Made by a program: the position numbers and the translations under genes. Shown here one piece after another: positions 1-10,972 of a stretch of DNA of 64,000 nt (position 1 is the stretch's first letter; each line of letters opens with the position of its first letter). The notes below the pieces were generated by a model. The model was not told the DNA's origin. It searched no databases and worked only from the letters and a program-made list of their open reading frames with translations. Source of the stretch: Rhodocollybia butyracea (lineage: Eukaryota; Basidiomycota; Agaricomycetes; Agaricales; Omphalotaceae); assembly GCA_015501585.1 (NCBI GenBank), contig JADNRY010000020.1:248001-312000 (forward strand). Reading direction: 5' to 3'.

Positions 1-2
1 CT

Positions 3-335
3 CTGCTGTCAGTGTTTCCAGATATTATTACACCAATTGGATTATCAGCGATAATGGGTAGCCTGCCATATGTGACTGTAAGAGTCCTGAAGTAATTTTT
101 AGTATTTTACTCTTGTGACTAATCATTCTTACAGGCAATATATCCTGTGATGATTGTGGTCCTTGTCACCCTTGGCAAGAATAACTATGGCTCAACCATC
201 CAGGCAACAGCAAACACAACTGTCATGCGCTTCAACCATACAACTACTGCTACTGTGAATAGTGATTTTTATGATCCTGAAAATTTCCACCCCAAGAAAA
301 GGTTATCTGGGGATCATCGTTCTTCCTCTTCGTAA
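3..335 (+). CDS. Multi-pass membrane protein, 3' end only
   Basis: Exons 3-77 and 135-335 join across a 57-bp GT-AG intron (78-134) and give the last 91 residues of a protein whose start lies left of the window. It reads LLSVFPDIITPIGL, then GSLPYVT, then AIYPVMIVVLVTLGKNNYGS: two hydrophobic segments followed by a polar Ser-rich tail ending at 335. It matches, almost residue for residue and with the same intron position, the last two exons of the complete paralogue at 4298-5612 on the other strand. That paralogue shows the family: a fungal integral membrane protein of about 340 residues with roughly seven hydrophobic segments. I recognise the style but not a named function. The model is solid; function is unknown. 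Confidence 0.7.
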
Positions 336-766
336 CAGCTCTGAGAATTCCGTAGCATGACCATGACCTTACTTAGAGGAAAACTACGCTGTAGCATAAT
401 GCACTAACTGTAACATCTTTGATCTACCACCCTGAGTACACTGCACCGTGTGCAGTAGTCCTGAGCACCAGCGGAGTCGAACTGGGTCTTTTGTGAAACA
501 CTTGGACCTGTAAGTTACAAACTATGCTTAACTTCTATCAACCTTTTTACAATGCATAATACATATTATATACATCGAGTCTCATTAGTAGCAACTCCTA
601 GTACCACGCTCAATAAGGAAGAAATCAAGAACCATAAAGCTCATGGTAATTCACAGGCAAACAGCCATGCTACAGAAAATCGAACCTAGTGCTCTCCTCC
701 GTTCAAGTACACCTGCAGCGTCCTCTTCGGCTCATCCCAATGAGGCTGAAGGAATAAGTATCGGCA
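336..766. other. Intergenic spacer
   Basis: This stretch lies between two convergent genes (membrane protein on +, hydrolase on -). I see no further coding exon, repeat or RNA gene in it. It presumably holds the two 3' untranslated regions. Confidence 0.4.
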
Positions 767-1877
767 TCAATGGTGAAGAAATTGAAAAAGACATACAAAG
801 TGATTGAAACCATGAATTAGTTCGCAATGAATGGAGTCTCCGCGTTCCTTGACCTCGTCTTCAACCTTCCAAAATACGGCTGGTCCCAAGGACGGACTAA
901 CGTCGCCGCTGAAGTACGAGACCTTCATTCTAGAGAACTTGGCACGGACATTCGGGTCAAAAACTGCTTTGTTGAAGCTGACTAGGAATTGAGCCTTGAA
1001 ATTAATCCAAGAAGCATCGAGTAACGTAGCAGGGCCAGAGAAAAAGTTTTTTTTGACCTGCTCCTCCGACATGTTGAAAATTGTTGGTGGGCGGAAGGTA
1101 GCAGGGATGATGTAAGAGAGTGAATCAAGGTCGCGTTTGGAGAGGTCGGAGTGTTTGAAATAGCCGGTTATCCATTGATTGAAGGCGGGCATTCGCAGCT
1201 CTTCAGGAAGAGATGTATCGAGGAGGGGAACCCAGTGTTTGGTCGGGGGATCGAAGCCAAGGACCTCAGATGGAGGTTCTAAAGCAACGTGAAATGGAAG
1301 CATGTTTTCAATCACAGAAAAATAAACTGACCATGTATGACTAGCCTACGAATGCACCTGGAAAAGCGGGAATGGACATTCGAAGGGAGAGTGTCCGCAT
1401 ATGCAATGGCAGCGATAGAGACTGCATTTCCAAGAGACCAACCAATCAAGATGGCACCTCCGGTTCTTCCATCTGGCGAAATGGGTGGTAGCTGATACTT
1501 TTGAGAGAAGGAATCGATGAAGAGGGCAATTTCATGTCCGCGTTCAGACAAAAACACGGTTTTTTGCTTTTCAGTTCCTTTAATGAGGATGCTCACTTCA
1601 TCGCTGGAGTATGCGGTTGTAGACCCATAACTGCGACGGTTGATGGAGACGAAGCGAATGCCAGCAGCCGGAGCTATAGCATGTATCTGGTCAAAAATGT
1701 CTATGAGAAATTTAGTTCTACTACACCAGATCGAAGAAAGCAATCCAACTCACGGGCGGTTGATCCCAGGCCTGGAATGGCAAAGATAGTGGTGTATGAC
1801 GCATTAGATGGCTTCCCAGTGTCAATGTAAGAAAAGGACACAGTTGAACTGATGGACAGAGACTCTAGGGGGATCAT
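767..1877 (-). CDS. Alpha/beta hydrolase-fold protein
   Basis: Three exons (1754-1877, 1332-1700, 767-1278), with GT-AG introns of 53 bp each, give 334 residues with all phases matching. The second splice restores VIHEPPSEVLGFDPP, which neither exon gives alone. An N-terminal strand (TIFAIPGLGST) and the nucleophile elbow GWSLG (Ser about 130) are typical of the alpha/beta hydrolase fold. The acid may be Asp about 290 (YFSGDVSPS) and the base His about 320 (ELIHGFNHF) near the C-terminus. That order and spacing fit a Ser-Asp-His triad. No signal peptide is obvious, so it is probably intracellular. The substrate cannot be told; esterase, lipase-like or epoxide hydrolase-like roles are all possible. 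The start at 1877 is the first ATG of the open exon. Confidence 0.85.
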
Positions 1878-4297
1878 AGCAGCAGTGGGGTGAGCTTCAA
1901 TGTAGCACGAAGTAAATAGCTGGAGTCTGGCTTTTCAACGTACAAGTATCGTACAAGTATTTAAGTTCGAAGGCTTAAACTTGAATTCAATGACTGCTTG
2001 ACCTGAAACAGTGCCCCGGAACAAAGTAACTGTATCTAAAGAAACTAGTGACTGGCGCGGGAAGGGATGGGGATATGGGACCGGGCGGGACAGTAGGGAG
2101 TACGGGTCACAACTTAACAGAGCCTACTACCCCTGCAAGTACACTCAGCTAGGGAGAGTATTTTATTCACCTACTTCAAAGTAAGACTTATGAGTTACCG
2201 TGGGCTGTCTCACCTGGAAAGGCCCAGCAATTGCAAACAACCTGTACCAAGTATGATGTATATTTTTTAGTTGCGGGAACCGGAGCAAGTTGCACCTATA
2301 CTCACGGTTTGGATCTCACTCCGGGATGAGTGTGGGTCCGACTTTTCAACCATTATTGTGCTCACTCTGCCTTTGTTTTACTTCCTCCCGTCCACCGCTT
2401 TGCCCACCGTTGACATCATGGCCAAAATGCTAATACCACTACCTTATGGCTTTAATTTCCCCCCTTTTTGAATAATCCGGAGCTCTTGCTAGGACTTGCT
2501 CGTGGCCCATGGGCTCTTGTTATTGTCTACTGCCTGTGCAAACTACCACTCATCACGCTCCCCACTGTTAAACCTGCCTTCGTCGAGATAACTATTCGGC
2601 ATTCCAAGGTTGGTTGCATAATCAGTTTGACACCATACTTCAAGTTTTTCCCGAACTGAGTCGGTGTTCAAGTCCTTGCATCACTAGAACGTTTCATGTT
2701 TCCTGCCCCTTAAAAACTTCTGGTGAGGTGTAAGTGTATGCATGCTTCCGTACGGTGAACCAAAGGTCGATGAAATCGAAGGGGAGATCTGCGAATTGAC
2801 GGATGCGACTAGAGTGATCAGGTCGAGACATAGTTGATGAACTTTGGCATATCGCTCGTCAAAGGGTCAAACCCTTGTTGAACGTCAAGATTGAGCCCTC
2901 ACCACTTGACATAGAGCTGACGGTCATTTGTAGTCTCCTGGCGTGCAATGTCATGGGTTTGAGTCCTGCCCAACACAGGGACTGTAGCCTCGCATTTAGT
3001 ACGTAAGAGGGAACAGTAAACTGGGAGAACCGCAAGTCCCGATCAAGTGCTGGCCAATGGAGACTCGGGTTGAATCATTGAGGATGAGAGCTTTGTGACA
3101 CGGACCCGGAGCTCATTAGTCGGTGCCCTCGGATGTGCTCCGTGTATGCACAGGGCACCGGTGACTTTGCGACTGTTGAGAGGCTGGACTTGCACGTATG
3201 CGAACTTGAAGGAAGCTGAAATCAGAGCCGAACGCAATGAAAACGCACACATATCCGACTGTTTGAACGCTTCAAAGTTCAACTCGGCAACCCCCGGGCT
3301 CGGGAATTCCTTTGAGTGAACCACCTTCTTCGCTCTCGAGAACTCCGACTGCGAGGTTTATCCGGGACACATGTTCCTTCCATGAGTTAAATGCTCCATA
3401 ATAAGGTTGCCAGCGATTAAATTGAACTTCCGGTGTCAGTGTATATTAATTTGCATTGAGAGCAAATCGGGAGAGGCTTGTACATGGTCATATCGATTAT
3501 GAGTCTGGGCTCTAAACGAAACAACTCGAGAAGTTGGAGCTATTAGCCCATTCCGCCACTCAATCGTCGAAACAGTTGCCGGGTATTTTATCGCAAAGTT
3601 AGATCAGTACGGGTGGGGACCGTCTCGAATGTCGTGAGGCTGAATCTGTATAATGTGAAGGATAATACTATAAGCGATGAGGGGGGATGTGAAGCTAGAA
3701 AAGCTTGAGTGGGATGCTGAGTCACATCAAAACTTGAGATCAAGGGTAGATAGGCTGAGGTACTTGCAAGGTACTTGAGTAATGAGAATGAAAGAAATCG
3801 AATAAGCTGCAAACATAGCCGAGTATATCTTTATAAAGCCTTCGGAAAGATTTTCTCTTTGTTGTTTTTTTGCAACGAAATTGCCATACTTAATCCTTCG
3901 TATTCAGACCCTTCACGCACCGCCGCAAGCACACGGAAGAGATAGAAAAATGTCGAAGACACAATGGGGCACAAGGGAATTTAACTGATGTGCTTGAAGG
4001 GTCTCAGTTAGTGGGCAATGTGCCGCAATGATGCTGACCAGAGCGCTAGGCCGCACAAGCGTCGATAAGATTGGGTCGAGTCTACTAAGAGCTCATGCTA
4101 CAAAATCGCTAGGAAGCCCCTACTAAGTCTTGGTACTGATCTAACTTCCATAGTAGATCAAGTTGTCCGAAGGGGACAATAACGCATCGACTTTGTCAAC
4201 AGAGAAGTTAAAGATCAAAGATGCTACAGTCAATGCATTATGCAAGATGTAAGGTAAAGCCAGTGTTGGCAAGACAATAAACAAGATCAAAGAGCTT
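1878..4297. other. Long spacer without a recognisable gene
   Basis: About 2.4 kb between the hydrolase start and the membrane protein stop. Only short overlapping frames occur, and none resembles a family I know. A TATA-like motif on the minus strand near 3830, followed by a pyrimidine-rich stretch, could be a promoter, but no convincing coding sequence follows it. No tandem repeat or long inverted repeat was noticed. Confidence 0.35.
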
Positions 4298-5612
4298 TCA
4301 CTGGAGCTTCTGGCAAGATGAAGAGAGATCATCTGCAGACAAGCTTTTCTTTGGGTGCAGGTTACCAGAACTATGCAAGCCACTATTCACTGTCGTAGTA
4401 ATTGTATCAACAGGGTGGTTGAAGCGCATGGCTGTGTCTATTGTGGCCTGGATGGTAGAGCCATAGTTATTCTTGTCAAGTGTAACAAGGACGATGATCA
4501 TCACTGGGTAGATTGCCTGTAAGAATAATGATGAGCGAAGAATACTCCAAGGAAACCCGAAGTACTAGTCTCACAGTCACATAAGGCAAGCTACCCATTA
4601 TTGCTGCTAACCCTATTGGTGGAATTATATCGGGAAATACTGTTAGCAGAGCAAGGATCTGAGATGAAAAACAGATTAGTCAGTATATCCAGAAATGAAA
4701 CATACAACATACCCAGAAGATGCAGTAGAAAATACTACTTTCCAAAATAATGAGGAGAGCACCGAATACCCGAGTCTTTGAGACTGAAAGCTGGCTCAGG
4801 ATGCCACGGCGATATTGCCTGTTGCGAGCTCAAGTATCAAAGACTCACAAGCGCAAAATCTATATGCTCACCAGATCTTCGCTGCGATGAGAGTGGTAGA
4901 AGTAAGGTTGGTGAATAAAAGCGGGACGCTGAACATTAACGAGAATAGTCCAGATCCAATCTGGACGCCACCAGTCTGTCTAATCTGTTGGTTTATCGCC
5001 AGTGCCCCTTGAACGAAAGAAGCGGCTACAAAAAGCAATGAGTACTTCAAGGACGATAATATACGAACGAACGCATACGTACTAATTGTGCCCGTAAGGC
5101 AGACCACGAGCAGCATTTTTACGAATATATTACGATACAACAACCAGGCCTCCATACTACAATGCTGTCACTGATAAAGTACTGAACGAGTTTTCAAGTT
5201 CAGAATGACAACGGAAGCAGATATACGACTTACCGAAAGTCGTTGGAAAACCAGGGTAATTATATTAACTTTGTTGATGATTGGCGTTGCGTTGTAAGTA
5301 CCATTAAATTCATTTACCCTGTTCATATAGTCCCAGGTGATCAAGGACAACGAGCAAGTGGACGAGACGAATAGGAACAAGATGATCCCCACAAGAAATC
5401 TGGTCCGAATGATTGGCTTTGACCCCGGGAGCTTAAGTAGGCATGTTAGCGTTTTAGCTAGATCTGAAATGAATGATGCGCACCAGAGAAGGTAGATCCC
5501 AACGACAGTAACCACTCCTTGAACGCCTAAAGGTAAAAACGCACGTGTCGTGTCAAAGGAAGCTTAAACCACGTCGAAAATACCACTCGCCAAGCCACAA
5601 AGCCTCTACCAT
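4298..5612 (-). CDS. Multi-pass membrane protein, complete paralogue
   Basis: Exons 5591-5612, 5234-5526, 4872-5164, 4713-4818, 4575-4658 and 4298-4516 join in phase to 338 residues. Hydrophobic segments include GVVTVVGIYLLWCASFI, LVGIILFLFVSSTCSLSLI, LLVVCLTGTISTYAFV, LFVAASFVQGAL, LLIILESSIFYCIFWI and AIYPVMIIVLVTL. About seven segments and a polar tail agree with a family of fungal integral membrane proteins of unknown function. The last two exons match the partial gene at the left window edge, so the two form an inverted duplicate flanking the hydrolase. Four introns are plain GT-AG. The first exon junction (5590/5527) fits phase only if the donor is GC, giving MVEALWLGVQGVV; that 22-base first exon is the least certain part. 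Membrane location is inferred; ligand or transport role is unknown. Confidence 0.72.
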
Positions 5613-8278
5613 GATATCAACTAAAATGATTTTCAGCCCCAGGATGGCTCCAACAGGAAGAACGGGGGACCCAGAGGACATTTCGGTAGATGGCGCTGCA
5701 GCCCTCGACTCGAACAAGTGAAAGTGGAAGAAACAGGGAAGAAACCTGGTCGTGCTCGCGAATAAGTAAGACCGCAGAGGGCGTTACGTATCCACTTACA
5801 GGAGGCAACACGTTAGAGCAGCCCTGTGCCACCATTCACTCGACACTGAGGCCGTCAGTCAGCTCGTTCTCTGGTACCTGGGTTCAGCAAGGCAGACAGC
5901 ATCCGATGTTACCCGACAGCAGTTCAGCTTGCTCCCCGAGCGTATGAGCATGAAGATAATCATAACATCTCCTAGTCCATAGGCTAGGAGAGTATGTATT
6001 CACGTCAGGCGGCGTTCATTGGCAACGTCGTTTGAGCGCGGCGTACGCCGAATGGCGTTAACGCAGTACTACATAGTTCGAAAGCCACAGCGATGGTAAA
6101 GACTTTCCATATGCGTATGCCTACTCCTATACTCGTGTCTATCACTACAGTAACAGCTGAAGGTCAGTCCACTCTTAGAAGCTAAGAATCCTCTCTACGC
6201 ACCGAGTAAATCGACTTGTAAAACTTCTAGTGGACATACTTGTGAAACGTCCAAGCTTCAAACTATTGCGGGGTACAGGCACATACCCGCAGTTTACGGA
6301 GATGTGGCACTCACAACAGCCTCCTGCAGGTCATGTACTTATTCGTGAAGCGCTGCGTCTTCGGGTTAGAGGGCCGACAGAGTACGGGTCTAAGAGTGGA
6401 TGGTGAATGAAAAGGGATAAACAATCAACGAAGGCTATGACTGAACCTCACCACGAATATGGAATCATTTAAACATTGAAATATCTGAATAGCAGTAGCA
6501 GTACCCATCCATAAGTCCACCACAAGCTTATCTGAGCCCGATTTGAGCCCAAGGAGGGTATCGATGAAGTAAAGATAAAGGTACTTAGACAGATCTGAAA
6601 CGACGGAGTGAGTTCTAGGTATGTAACATGCGTAGCCTCTTGAACTAGAGCTCGTAAGTAGATATATATCGATGTCGTCGATGGAACGGCTCGGCTCGGC
6701 GCGTTGGTGTAGTGTTCCTGTTCATGTTCTATGTAGACTGCAATGAGAAAGACGAATCGGTAGATAGAGTATACTTATTGTGAATGACACACCGTAACAT
6801 GAGCTCGGGACTTGTGTATGAATGTCCTCGAGCAGGCATGAGAGACTCCGAGCATCCAAGTGCCATTAAAATGAGCTCCGTCGTTCGCAAGGGGTGCGGC
6901 TGCATGCATGCGAAAGATCGATATCATGATGGATGATACAGTGCGGCGATATATCATTATGTATCGCTTTTCAGTATCCTTCAGGCCCCGGACGAATTAG
7001 GAATACTGAACCTCAGGTATAACATAGGTTGAAGAATGCCAAGTACCAAACGGACTGGATCAAGCCAACGGAGTTGCAACCGAGAGTCAACAATGACTGA
7101 ATTGCTTCAATCGCCCTCGATCTCCTGCAGCATGGAGATATATACGCGTTTTTGTCAGCAAAAAACCAAAACTGAGTGGAAGAGGCAGGTGATGTCGAAG
7201 GCGTGAGGTCGAGGAGCTGCAAATGTCAAGCCTTGCTACATGGTGTAACCGAGTCGCTTCAATGGCTAGGTTCTTGATGTTTAGTGCCAGGAGTATGGTA
7301 GGGCTGGCATAGCATCCGAATGTTATTCGCCTTGGTAGGAATGTGAGTGCATGTACCGGAATTGTAGATTGCAACATAGGACAGTTGCGGTCGTATGATA
7401 ACGCCGTGGAGTATCGTTCGAAACTCAAGTGTGATCCAGGATCTTGAGATCAGAGAAGTGGCGCAGGGCGAGAATCGCAGACCATCCGGATTCGAACCCA
7501 ACCGCTCGATAATCGAGAAGGTTGAAACATTTGTGAGCGTTTATGCTGACATTCTGGCGCTTATTTCCATGAACGCGCGCCTTGTTTCTCACCAGATCAT
7601 GACTTCGAGAAAAACTACCAGCAGAGCAATTTTCAATCTAACGTTCAAAAGATGGTCGCCAGTTTTGCTCCGCAAATGGTTTCCGGCTACCCAGGGCCCA
7701 AGGGCGATCGCCCGACTCATCCTAATGCTAGTCCGTGAAACTGACTGTTGACAACCATTTTGCTTATTGCAAGCAGATGTAAAGTTCTAGGGCTAGTCCT
7801 GTGGCCTGAGAGCTAGCCCTCTGCGTCATCTGTCAAAGAACCCCAGTTTACTTTGTCGCCTTGATTTATATCTATCCTCCGAAAAATTTCAGCGCAGCTG
7901 ATTGTTTTCTAGAAGTTGCTCTCGGAGGTAAGCCCTTAATAATAGCGTCGTTGTTGTAAAGTGCTTATGAGACCTTAGAATAGTTTCTCTAGACCTGGAC
8001 ATAAACTCGAGCCCCAATATTCTGTATCGCTTTCCACAGTCAAAAAATCAAACTACCCCTGCCATTCTCCCTTCATTTCGTTCGGGCATGTGCAGAGAAG
8101 CTGAACATAGCTGAACCAAGACCTCTTCTCCGAAATCCAGATATATAATTCCCCGTTTTCTCCATCTGCAATATTGTCTCCAACGTCTATCTCATTGTAT
8201 CCGGACATAGTTTAGGTCATCTGATCCCTGGTCCTCGAAAACAGCTGAAGGACGGAACGAAAATATCGGTCCACGGTT
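5613..8278. other. Long spacer without a recognisable gene
   Basis: Only short frames on both strands, none resembling a known family and none forming a convincing spliced model. At 7488-7498 the minus strand carries a perfect RNA polymerase III box B (GGTTCGAATCC), but no matching acceptor stem or box A is found at tRNA distance, so no tRNA is called. Confidence 0.35.
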
Positions 8279-8527
8279 TCAGCGTTTGTCATTCGGATAG
8301 GCCCTTTGCTCACGTCGCTGGAGCTTCTGAAATTCATATCTCGGTGTCTCCTCGAAACATCCTTCTCCCCAGATATAGAGCTTATTCGGGCTAAACGGAA
8401 CTCCTTTCGATGACGTCCAGTTCTGACTATCACCACTATGTAGTATCTGATACACCTGTTTTCTCGAATCTGAATCGATACCCATCCACTTCCAAGTGAT
8501 ACGAGCTTCTTCGTAACCTGCTCTCCC
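8279..8527 (-). CDS. Possible terminal exon, unknown protein
   Basis: An open frame on the minus strand, bounded upstream by a stop at 8528-8530, contains ARITWKWMGIDSDSRKQVY and later NKLYIWGEGCFEETPRYEF, ending at 8279. The amino-acid mix (Trp, Tyr, Gly, charged) looks more like real protein than neighbouring frames do. There is no clear start or upstream exon and I recognise no family. It may be a terminal exon or gene relic. Confidence 0.2.
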   Translation of the reverse strand, partial: GRAGYEEARITWKWMGIDSDSRKQVYQILHSGDSQNWTSSKGVPFSPNKLYIWGEGCFEETPRYEFQKLQRREQRAYPNDKR

Positions 8528-8874
8528 TTAATTCTCCCTTCCTCTGGGCTCCACGCTTCTTACTCACGTGCGATACCCTCTGTGCTCTGTCGCTTTCTCT
8601 CCAGATGCAAAGACATCTTTCTAGTTCACGGGACCGCATGATCCACATCTAGTATTCACAGACAGGAGAAGAACATAAAATCCTTTGAAGACGTAGTGAT
8701 TGAATCTGGTCTGTCTTCGGATATGCTCAAACTCGATGTAGTATGTCGCGGCTATAACTGCTGGAATAAGCTGGTTCTTTCTGTTCTGGCCGAGGCAAAT
8801 TGCGCACACCGCGCATGACCGCAGAAAGCTGCATATAAGTGCATAGGTCAATCCCAAAATGCTATACAACTACT

Positions 8875-8910
8875 CGATACCAAAACCGATACCAAAACCG
8901 ATACCAAAAC
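8875..8910 (+). repeat. 12-bp tandem repeat, three copies
   Basis: Three exact copies of CGATACCAAAAC in a row, followed by a broken fourth (AAAC). It lies just downstream of the family-1 secreted protein gene and is missing from the paralogous segment near 21420, so it arose after the duplication. Confidence 0.9.
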
Positions 8911-9017
8911 AAACAGGCTAGTGCAATGCTAAAGCTAGAAAAACAAGTCAAATTTGGCCTCGAAAAACAACTGAAGGGACGCTAACCATATGCTTGTACA
9001 AAGTTGCGCTTGGACTC

Positions 9018-9359
9018 CTACTGGAAAGCTGGGCCACAGAAAAACTGGAAGGTGTTGCCTGGCTCAATAAAAAGACTGAAGCACCCTCCTGGAAATTCGT
9101 CCACCCCATTGCCAACGGCACATTCACCGGTGAACGAAAGGAAACCCGAGCACTCATTGAAGGTGTTAGTGAGGATCGAAGACCCAACTATCTGTTCACA
9201 AGCGCAAGTCTCGTCGCCGCTGCAAGTACCAGTGGCTACAACGTCGCCATTGCAATCGGAACCGGAGAATTGGGTCCAGTTAGCGCTATTTTGAGCTTGA
9301 GCGCCCAGAGTAAGCAATGTGGCCATGGCGACCAAGGAAGCAAGCATGTTGGGTTGCAT
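9018..9359 (-). CDS. Small secreted eight-cysteine protein, family 1 copy 1
   Basis: A single exon of 113 residues. Start chosen at MQPNMLASLV (9359), which gives a clean signal peptide ending LTLGAQA about residue 22; an in-frame ATG further upstream would place polar residues before it. The mature part begins QNSANWTQFSGSDC and has eight cysteines, with blocks CACEQ, PGGCF and FQFFCGPAF. Even cysteine number, small size and secretion signal fit an extracellular disulphide-stabilised protein, a class that includes many fungal effector candidates and cell-surface proteins. No named domain is recognised. It is 80-90 percent identical by eye to the copy at 21540-21878, with the same stop position within one codon. 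A TATA box sits 109 bp upstream of the ATG. Role in host interaction is inference only. Confidence 0.85.
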   Translation of the reverse strand: MQPNMLASLVAMATLLTLGAQAQNSANWTQFSGSDCNGDVVATGTCSGDETCACEQIVGSSILTNTFNECSGFLSFTGECAVGNGVDEFPGGCFSLFIEPGNTFQFFCGPAFQ

Positions 9360-9467
9360 ATTCTGCGAGTAGTATGGGTTAAGCAACAACAACCGTGGGG
9401 TGGTAAAAGCTACTGTACCTTTGATTTAACTGTTCAGGAAGTGATGTTTGTCTTTCTCCAAGCTCGC

Positions 9468-9475
9468 CTTTTATA
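9468..9475 (-). promoter_or_regulatory. TATA box of family-1 gene copy 1
   Basis: TATAAAAG on the minus strand, 109 bp upstream of the ATG at 9359. The same octamer occurs at exactly the same distance in the paralogue (21987-21994), inside a conserved GGC-GAGCT context. Confidence 0.75.
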
Positions 9476-10577
9476 TCCATCCTAGAACCAAAGTCCAGGC
9501 ATAGTATGGCTCATACCAGGCGATGTACAACTGCTCCTGCAATGCGTAACCAGATTAATTCAACTAGCACTATGTGGTGAGTGCAGTACTGAATGGTGGA
9601 CGTTGCGCTTTACGACGCTTCGGCTTACAGATTGTGTGGCGTAGGAAGTCTGAAACTTGGATATCAATGATCTCGAGGAGTCGATTCAACGAGCATTGTG
9701 TAGGATCACGCTGCTAGCCAATGGACGTTGCGCTTATACGGCCGCATCTACTCACCTGTCGGATGGTGTGGGATCGGAAGCTTGGAAGATGACCTCAAGT
9801 AATGTGCATGAAGCATCGAATCTGACAAAATCCAAGATACGGAACAGGGAGGTGAGTAGATTTGGGCCATTTGAATGCATAGTGACTAACACAACGTCTC
9901 TTACAAACCGGTTAGCATACCACAAAATTTAGAACAACGGTACGAGCCATATATTTGATACATTCTGGTTTAGAAACGCCTTTTGTCAGCGATCGCTACC
10001 ACGCCAAGCTCGTAATCATTTCTTCGTAATTTCTCCGTTCTCTTTTTAATATTCAATGCCATATTCGTAGTTGCAGTGTGTTTCCATTGAGCGTCACGGT
10101 CCGACATGTAGCAGAATTAATTTGAAGAAGAGGGAGTTTTCATGTTTCATGTTTTTAGGTAGGGAAGAGTTGAGAGTTGAGGGCAGAAGAGCGAGGTGAA
10201 GGGGGAAGAGAAGGTCGGGTATCTGCTCCAGTGACTTGACGTGGAGTGAGTCACCTACTCACTGGAAGGAGTGTAGAGATGAAGGCCAGGCCAATTAGTA
10301 GTAGTCTACTCTTTTGATATCGGCGGCTTAGCCTGTCCGATTTAGATTACATAATCTAGTGCGGCAACGGCAATTGCTCTGGGGGGAATTCTTACCTCTG
10401 TTCTATGTTTAACCCGCCTCAAATACATGTTAGTAGTGTTGTACATTGAGCCAATGTATACAATGTGGGGAAAGATGAAAAAAACTGCTAAATCTTCGCA
10501 CTACAAGCTAAAATTACCTAAGCTAAATGGCTGGGAAAATGGGCGCTTAATTGGCCAGACTAAACGGGCCGACCTAA

Positions 10578-10750
10578 GTCGCAGACACTGCCTGCAAATC
10601 ACCATAAATTTTTGTGGAAGTGGTTAAATTATATTAAACTTGTGTGCAGATAGTAAGATTATGTTAAAATTGCATGAAGTTTCATACAAGTTTAACATAA
10701 TTTTACTATTTCCACCAAAATTTATGGTGATTTGCATGCAGTGAGACGTT
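10578..10750. repeat. Fold-back (MITE-like) element
   Basis: Two arms of about 70 bp (10578-10650 and 10682-10750) are imperfect inverted repeats around a short AT-rich centre. The outer parts share ACTGC-TGCAAATCACCATAAA and its complement. No coding capacity. The shape fits a miniature inverted-repeat or fold-back transposable element; no clear target duplication was found. Confidence 0.65.
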
Positions 10751-10972
10751 ACACTCATCAATTTATTGATCGTCGTGTTCGTCTGCTTATAGGAGACTAA
10801 ATTAGTAGTCCTATGGACATATAAGCAGATGCCACCATGACACCAACTGTCGAACAACAGTCAAAGCATTGGTACTCAATTACAGTTTGCAAGCGAGAGC
10901 AGAGAGTGCGGCAAACTTGAGTCTTCGAACGGACACGTGATGCGGCGTCTACTCACTTCGTCGCCAACAGTC

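Larger units (their letters stand above)
8690..10320. repeat. Segmental duplication, family-1 unit, copy 1
   Basis: This block aligns along most of its length with 21190-22710. Shared landmarks include the GGCAAAT-CGCACACC-GCATGACCGC stretch near 8790, the family-1 gene, the promoter, a GGAGTCGATTCAA stretch near 9678, and a GCGATCG-to-CCATAATC-like stretch near 9990. Orientation is the same in both copies. Limits are approximate because similarity fades gradually. Confidence 0.7.

Noticed and set aside
2930..3000. tRNA-like GGTTTGAGTCCTGCC motif
   Set aside because: The T-stem has mismatches and there is no acceptor or D-arm.
3043..3324. Overlapping sense and antisense frames of 93 and 74 codons
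   Set aside because: No family resemblance, no splice context, mutually exclusive; likely chance.
7440..7520. tRNA gene on the minus strand around the box B
   Set aside because: No box A and no complementary acceptor strand at tRNA spacing; the T-stem has a G-G mismatch.
8870..8915. CRISPR-like array
   Set aside because: Three contiguous 12-bp units without spacers; a plain tandem repeat in a eukaryotic genome.
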